From: Melitaea cinxia
Taxonomy: Eukaryota > Arthropoda > Insecta > Lepidoptera > Nymphalidae
Direction: 5' to 3'
Length of the DNA stretch: 64,000 bases
NCBI RefSeq assembly: GCF_905220565.1
Contig: NC_059395.1
Coordinates: forward strand, 13,371,289-13,435,288
Part shown: positions 57,265 through 64,000 of the stretch, piece by piece
How the letters are laid out: each line of letters begins with the position of its first letter
Position numbering within the stretch: the stretch's first letter is position 1
The notes under the pieces: model-generated
What the model was told of the DNA's origin: nothing
The model's input: only the letters and a program-made list of their open reading frames with translations
Databases searched by the model: none
Program-made: the position numbers and the translations under genes

Positions 57265-60200
57265 CTTCTCTATTCAGAAGATATATTGATAAAAACAGAT
57301 TTTAAGGTATAAATGATGAATTTCAATCGAAAATGGTATGATATCTATCTATTAATTTTATTTGAATATATTATTTCATCTTTTTTATCATAATTTCCTC
57401 CTTTTATATAAAAAGAAATTCAATTATTTATACCTAGAATTCTATTATATTAAGTACGTACGTACGTACTTGAATACAATCAACGTTTAAGATCTATATT
57501 TGAAATAGTGTCGTTAACTTGTCAACTGTCGTGCATTGCGTGTGCAAGGTCATGCCAAATCAATAAAAAGTTATTACGGGTACATTTCATATTGTTCTAG
57601 TTTATTTATGTAACATAGATAAAAATTTATTTCCTCGTATAATCTAAATCTAACATAAATTAATAATTACTACTACGGAAAAGTCTAAAACTATAGGTAT
57701 TATTTAAAAGAAATAATATTTGGTAAGTCTTGCTTGTTTCCATCTAAAACCAGTCAAGTTTTTACAGTTAAGGCTAAAAAAGGCATACAAATCACTATGA
57801 CAGTAAAATGAATAATGACATTACTTGTAAAAAAATAATAAACAAAAAAAAAATACCTGGAAAGTATAAACTTTTTAGGTAGTTAATAACAAAGATGAAG
57901 CAAGGTTCATACAATACTTAATTATAAAACAACATTTACCTCCTCTGGTATTAAATTATTCAAAAGCGGAGACTCGTGTTCCAAACCTGCAGATGTCTGC
58001 CTCAACGTATTTTATCTTTGACTCTGCAATCGTATATAAAATGGGACATCAATAAAACGGTTTGTTTATTCATGAATCTCGTTCCGCTGAACGGTCGCGA
58101 CGCTTGTTATGATTGCTTTTGTTATCGATTGGCGCGGATATTGCTGCAATTTTGCTGCCGAATCGTCTGTTTTTTTTAAGACAAGTACTAAAATCGTTTA
58201 TTATCAAATTATGGTCCGTTACAATTGCTGAAATACAACTTACTTATAATTAAATATTCAGGCATCGTTGTACAATTTCTTTAGTGTACTAGAGGCTATA
58301 GTTTTTAGATATAACACTTTTTGTACCTTTTGAAAATAAAAAGATATGTTCAGTACGTACGTTAAGAAATAAAAAACTTCTATAAATATTTCAAGATACT
58401 TTTGTAATAATTTTCTATAACATGTTCAGCTTGAATATATCTATTTGTATTTGCTTTACAAGAAAACTCCTTTATGAATTTTCAATAAACTTAGTACGGC
58501 GAAAACCTGTTACGGCTAAATAGCAATGTCTTTTTTCATTCGCTATAAAAGTAGGATACACTAGTCTACTTTATTAAAAATAGAGGTACAAAAGCAATAA
58601 CATTTTTCCTCCTATATTATAAGGAGATATTTTTATAAAACACTATATTTGTAATTTGATAGGTATTATGAATTTATTTATCATACATAACTTTTAGAAC
58701 TATTGAACCAATTTTAATTAACTCTTCCCTAAATAAAACTCTATGCCATACTTATCGACGCAGCAATTCATAAAGGTCCGATCATTTTTAATAGAAACTA
58801 ATATTGAGTTTAATTTTTACTTTTGAGGTATTTTAAGTGTTTAAACAATAGCAGTAGGTATTCCCAAGTAGAAATATTGTAGAGGACAACCTTTTCTAGC
58901 CTGTGACTCATGTGTAAAGTACCTTATTGTTATCACTAAGTATACAATGAAAAAAAAATTGAATTTGATTATTTCAGAACATATTTTTTATTTTCAGTTG
59001 CGATCATCATTCGCCATTAGAGCGGTTTCATGCAGTGCTGTGAAGCGCATTAGACAAATGACTATTACAGGTCGAATACTATTTGCATTTACGCAGTAGA
59101 GCAGAGCCGTAAATTGTTTCAATGTCTGGCATTTTTATTCCCATATGTTCGAAAGGATATAACGTTCACATATAACTATTACTTAGTTATATAACTATAA
59201 ACGTGGAATCGAATAAAAAAGTATAAGAAGGTAACCATTACTAAGTGTACTGTATTTTCTAATTGCATCCACATAGTGTAGATTTTTGTAACATTTGTTT
59301 TTTAATTCAATTGTTAGACATACTAAAACAATAATGAATTGTTTCTCTCTAATCTACACTTAAGACTTTATGTTGTTAACATTGAGTCATAAATGCAGTA
59401 TCTACGTCAGCGAACAATTAAAACAAAAGTTTACTTAAACACTATGTGAACATCTGGAATCATCTGGAATATATATAAGGGAATTCGGATAATAATTAGG
59501 GACATCTTCGTGGTACCTAAACTAGCAAATTGTTTGATGCATACTAACGACTGTGCAGACACGTGTTCAATATACATTCAGTAATCACGAAAGCTAACAA
59601 GGAACGACTAAACAAATGTTTTTTTTTTTCATTGTTAGGGTCATGGCATTGTAATGTATGGGAACGTCACATTCCTATGTTTTTATAATTGCTCAGGTTC
59701 TAAGTTAGAATATCACTAGAAAATGTTTCTAAGAAGTATTATTTTAATTTTTCGTGTATTATTTGCATGTTGTTAATGTATTTCTTTTCGTTTTTTCTAA
59801 AATTCTATTATTGGAGACAGACATAAGTAAATCTTAAAAAAATATTATATAGAATATATAAAAAGTTTATAACAATTACAAAATAAAATGGCCCACGAAT
59901 TTTCTAAAGTCTCTCGGTAAACTTTACAAAAACTTTTTCTAGCTCATCTCAAAGCAATAGTTTCAAGTCTTCATTTTCATTAAAAGTTATACTGTACATT
60001 ATAGGAAAAAAGAAAGTAATTATGCAAATCAACCAAAAGAAACATACAGACGAATTAATTTCTTCTCTTTTTTGCAGTTGATTAAAAATCTTTGCTAACA
60101 AATTATTAAATATATATAGAAGATATATATTTTGAACCAATTGATTTTTATAGCTCATAAAATGGTGTACGTATTAAATGTAGTTTAGCTCTTTCATTTA

Positions 60201-60577
60201 ACGCCTCTCGCTTGTGTCCAGCTGTGTATGTACGAATACGAATGACCGTAATAATTGAGGTTCAAGTCAAATATTCCCAGAGCTTTGTATTTGTACACTC
60301 GTCTATTATTTAAACAGTATTTACTGATGTTGACTGAAAAAATACAAACAATTACGATTGCTTTCACTTTTACAAAGTTCATTAATTCAAAATTTACAAG
60401 AATAAATAATAATATCTTAGTATTGTTATATTACTGTTGATATTGCCGTTTTACGTAATGATTGTCTCGTAAAGGCGGAAAAAGAAAAATTAAGTAAGTA
60501 TTTAGGACTTGCTCAGGAGATCGTTTATTATTTAGAATGTGAAATGTAGACTCAACAATAAATTGTTTCTATTCAAT

Positions 60578-60803
60578 TTTTAATATCATATCAAAAATCG
60601 ACCGTTCCAGCGACAAACGAACCTGCATCTCCGACTGACCGTATCGGTGCTATAGACAATTAAGCTATGGAACGATGTACCCGTTAGAACAAATTTTTTT
60701 ATATGATGATTTATAAAGAACTTACTATAGACGGCGCCGCGGTCGCTTAGAACCGAATATAAAATCAGTATATAATTGGCTAGAGCACCGACACGGTCAG
60801 ACA
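60578..60803 (-). mobile_element. tRNA-like inverted-repeat element, third copy
   Basis: The minus-strand core has 'gttccatagcttaattg', an anticodon-arm region and 'gcaggttcg' T-arm remnants. The repeats near 60580-60600 and 60690-60710 are decayed. The 'gtcgcttagaaccgaatat' block lies at 60746-60764. A further + strand piece, 'attggctagagcaccgacac', follows at 60775-60794 and may be part of another copy. Confidence 0.6.
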
Positions 60804-61499
60804 TCTAAATTCATTGCAAATTATTCAATTCAATATCTTTAACCTAACTTAATAAGGAATTTGAGCAAGAATATTTTTTCTAATATCGTAATATGATGTT
60901 ACATTGCCTTCCTCAACAAATAATCTGATACTTTCGATACAAATATTTATCGTTTTATCGATTCTGTAGTGACACAATATTTTCTACGTAATCAATTGTC
61001 CAAAATATACTAAAAGTTGTAACATTGTAACCGAACAAATCGTTAATCGTTAGTATTCAATAAAAAAATCCTTTTCGCTTTTGCATTAAATAAAGCTATT
61101 TTTCAATTCTATCGCTCAAATGACGCGATTAATAACACATTAATCTTCTGAAGCTATTCTTTTTCGTTCTTACGTTCTATTGAAATGAAATTGAATGGCA
61201 AATACCTTTTTTAGTCTCTAAAAAGACACCAACCATGTGATTATTATTTTCAATTCGTCTCTTCTGTATTTACATTACAATTTGGATTCTTAATACAATT
61301 CGAACACTTCGATTTATATATAAAACGTAATACTTACCATGTCTGTTCTAGGTTACTTTGAGCTCCCAATATTCTGACACTATTATAAGCGTCGTAGTAA
61401 CGAGTGCAATTATTATTATGTTACTTTAATGGTCACTAAATCTATGATTAATCATATGAAACCATTACCACCTGTTAAACCATAAGTGACGTTAAAGTA

Positions 61500-62395
61500 A
61501 CAATCGAGGGCCCGGGGGGTTGATGGAGTTACGACTGAGCTCCTTAAGGTCGCAGGGCGATCTATTCTAAAAATCTTGGCGGAACTCTTTAACGCCGTCA
61601 TCCACCGGGGTCCCACACCGTAGGCGTGGTCCAAGAGTGTGGTGGTGCTGTTCTATAAAAGAGGCGATAAGTCTCTTGAAAAGAATTACAGATCGATCTC
61701 ATTTCTGAACCTGTTTCGAAAAGTTTTCGAGAGTCTTGGCTTTTCGAAATGGCTACAGAACCGTAAACCACATCAATACTGTTCGGCAGATTATACAAAA
61801 TACTGAAGAGTATAAACAGCCGCTGTGTATGGCATAGTCGACTACGAGAAAGCCTTTAACTCTGTTGAGACCTGGACTGTCCTGGATTCTCTGATTCTAA
61901 TGATATTGTTATTTTTATGGAGACGTTGGAGGAGTTGAGCCAAAAATGCTGGGCAGCTTAAATGAGTCCTGCTGACGAGTCGATCTCCGTATGAACTTGT
62001 ATAAAACGAAAATTATGTTTGACAAACAAGTCATACAGGTATCGGTTGATGGCACCATTCTCGAAGTTTTTCAGGAATATCTACAGGTTGGGCAGGGCGC
62101 TTTTCGCAGTCTTCGCCGAGTCATCACTTCGAAGATTCCGCAATGCTTGAAGATAAAAGTCTCGGAGCAATACGTCCTACCTGATTTGGCATACGGTGTT
62201 GAGTCGTGGATACAGACGAAGGAACTAATCCACAGGTTCAAAGTCGCTCAACGTGCAATGGAACGAGCTATACTTGGAGTCACTCTCAATAATATGATCA
62301 GAACTGAGGCTATTCGCAGTCGCAGTCCACTGCTGGACATAGGACTCCACAAGTTCGCGCCAAAACATTGCGTGAACTTATGTGTGTTGTGTATA
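61500..62395 (+). pseudogene. RTE-clade reverse transcriptase pseudogene
   Basis: Several frames together spell an RTE reverse transcriptase: 'GVDGVTTELLKVAGRSILK', 'LAELFNAVIHRGPTP', 'NYRSISFLNLFRKVFE', 'DYEKAFNSVE', and in the frame 61991-62464 'KFAPK' preceded by 'LRRVITSKIPQCLKIKV' and 'HRFKVAQRAMERAILGVTL'. Stops, frameshifts and an internal deletion removing the FADD catalytic region make it inactive. From 62329 the copy switches abruptly to a family C-like tail on the opposite strand. Confidence 0.8.
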
Positions 62396-62554
62396 TATTC
62401 ATTTTTTAATATATATTCATTATTTTATAAGTCTCTGACTCGGCAAACGTTGTCTTGCCGCTAAACGCTATATAAAATAGGAGTTGATCATAGAGGGTTG
62501 AAAATTTTGGGTTGTATGTAACTTTAATGTAAAAGAAATAAAAAAAAATTTATC

Positions 62555-62735
62555 TAAGAATTAAAAAAATTAGGAGTGGACTACCCTTAACATTTAGGGG
62601 GATGAAAAATAGATGTTCGATTCTCAGACCCACCCAATAGGCACACAAAATTTCATGAGAATCGGTCAAGCCGTTTCGGAGGAGTTTAACCACAAACACC
62701 GCGACACGAGAATTTTATATATTAGAATTATGTAT
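62555..62735 (-). repeat. Interspersed repeat family F, minus strand
   Basis: It contains 'tctcagacccacccaatagg' and 'ggtcaagccgtttcggagga', the inverse of the 10795-10965 repeat. It lies between the RTE pseudogene and a family D copy. Confidence 0.6.
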
Positions 62736-62837
62736 GTCATAATATATATAGACAGAAATAAAGTTTAATTTAATTGTTTTTACTACGACGCGTTATTCAA
62801 TAGTAAAATAACAAAACTCACTACAATTATCTATACA

Positions 62838-63150
62838 TCTATACAAATAAATAAAATTAGAGTGTCTGTTTGTAATGTTAAAGTAATCGCTTTTTACTAA
62901 ATGCGTGTGGATGTATACATGGTACAAATAACAAAATAACATTTTTCACAATTTTTGTCTGTATGTCTGTTTGTTCCGGATAATCTCTGAACCGGCTGGA
63001 CCGATTTTGACGGGACTTTCATTGGCAGATAACTGATGTAATAACTTAGGCTACTTTTATTCTAGAAATTTATTAATTTTATAACTCTGCGAACTGAACA
63101 ATAACTTTTTTATTAAGTTCACGCGGACGAAGTTGCAGGCACAGCTAGTA
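62838..63150 (+). repeat. Interspersed repeat family D, long copy
   Basis: It runs from 'tctatacaaataaataaaat' through 'gaccgattttgacgggactt' to 'gcaggcacagctagta'. This is one of the most complete copies in the window and is useful as a reference for the others. Confidence 0.8.
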
Positions 63151-64000
63151 TCAAATAAAAAAGATACTGACATCAAAAATACATATCGAATTCGTCAAAT
63201 CGCCTCACTAATGACACACTTATCGATCGTATATTTATAAAAGAAGTAAATGTTAAACCACTGTCATTCATGTGTCCTCGCAAATATAATAATTTTGAAA
63301 TTAATCATTTCTTTCTAACCTGAGTTTCTAACGATGAAAATCAAAATCAAAAATTACTTTATCCAAGTATGCTTCAAAGCACTCTTATATCGTCTCTTTA
63401 AAATTAAATTTGTATTACTTCTTAATAAATTAATTATCGTTAATGTGATGCTATTAGAAATCGGATTATAAATTCTGCAGAGCGAAATTGAGAAGAAACG
63501 CCTTTGTTACTTTGTTAAAAATCTGTCAATCAGTCATGTCTTGCTTGAATATCTCGTATATAGTCGTATACCTCACCGCACAATGTATAAAAAAATATGA
63601 AATGGTACATTATAAGATTCATATACATCTTATATTTTTATATATTTAGCTTATACATGGTGTAAAGAACCTAAGCAAAATAAAGCACTTTTTAGGGCTA
63701 CGACGACAAATTACAGCTAATTATCAGTTTGGGGAATAAGTTTTAATAGAGTTAGGGAATTACAATCAAGAAAAGTAAAGTATTCTTTGGACATGTGTGA
63801 CATAAATGGGGCAAAAGTTCAGAATCGAATAGAGGTAAAATAGAAAATGAAAATTGCGACGCTGTATTATTTTTAATTAATTAAGACGCATTCGAGATAT
63901 TCAAGGGTCCTTTCATCGTCTTTTTTTGTTATAATTGTATTTTTAATTGTATAGAACACTCAAATAATACATAATAAAAAAATAAGTTACCTCTACTTGT

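Larger units (their letters stand above)
53952..64000 (+). other. Intron 4 of GABA-B-R1, incomplete
   Basis: At least 10 kb follows the GTAAGT donor without a recognisable following exon. Features within are a hairpin (54174-54220), (TAA)n (54922-54950), tRNA-like element copies (55424-55580 and 60578-60803), a SINE (55928-56272), an RTE pseudogene (61500-62395) and family F and D repeats (62555-63150). The stretches 56275-60575 and 63155-64000 hold nothing I can name. One GC-richer patch lies near 58995-59120. Confidence 0.7.

Noticed and set aside
58980..59120. GC-richer block after a TTTTCAG, considered as the next receptor exon
   Set aside because: No frame encodes the expected WY-containing continuation of the binding domain, and stops occur in the required phase.

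Overview
The window reads as nuclear DNA of a lepidopteran insect (moth or butterfly). It is AT-rich, nearly all non-coding, and full of degraded interspersed repeats: tRNA-headed SINEs, RTE, R1 and jockey-type non-LTR fragments, and small inverted-repeat elements, many ending in the '...gggcacagctagta' type of repeat tail familiar from Lepidoptera. Species cannot be fixed from sequence alone.

The one host gene I recognise is the 5' part of the metabotropic GABA receptor subunit GABA-B-R1, on the + strand. Four exons are visible: 21944-22576, 27324-27458, 36830-37000 and 53735-53951. They have canonical AG/GT borders, consistent phases (0,0,0, then 1), and join into one reading frame covering an N-terminal leader and the first part of the extracellular Venus-flytrap GABA-binding domain. 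The remaining exons (rest of the binding domain, seven-helix bundle, coiled-coil tail) must lie beyond 64000. About 32 kb of introns 1-3 and at least 10 kb of intron 4 are repeat-laden.

Layout. 1-21943: upstream DNA or an earlier intron, with SINEs, a 1.6-kb pogo-like element nested in a SINE (2799-4408), a possible minus-strand terminal exon (2172-2446), a perfect miRNA-like hairpin (1887-1945), and a 3.1-kb fold-back element (11543-14683) with 584-bp terminal inverted repeats and an additional internal copy forming a near-spacerless palindrome. Intron 1: a tandem array of about 282-bp units (24935-26830). Intron 2: a second, older fold-back family member split by an R1 LINE fragment with a 15-bp target duplication (27902-28860). 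Intron 3: nested inverted-repeat elements, a jockey-like retrotransposon with a 564-codon open reverse transcriptase (42571-44644), a 192-bp element carrying a tRNA-like sequence between perfect 25-bp inverted repeats (46454-46645), and many SINEs. Intron 4: two more tRNA-like element copies, an intact SINE and a broken RTE reverse transcriptase (61500-62395).

The most interesting structures are the fold-back element, whose repeats carry a TATA-like box, an ATG and a splice donor conserved in a diverged relative; the pogo-like element with a paralogous empty site; and the tRNA-like inverted-repeat family. All calls come from reading the sequence; no database search was run.
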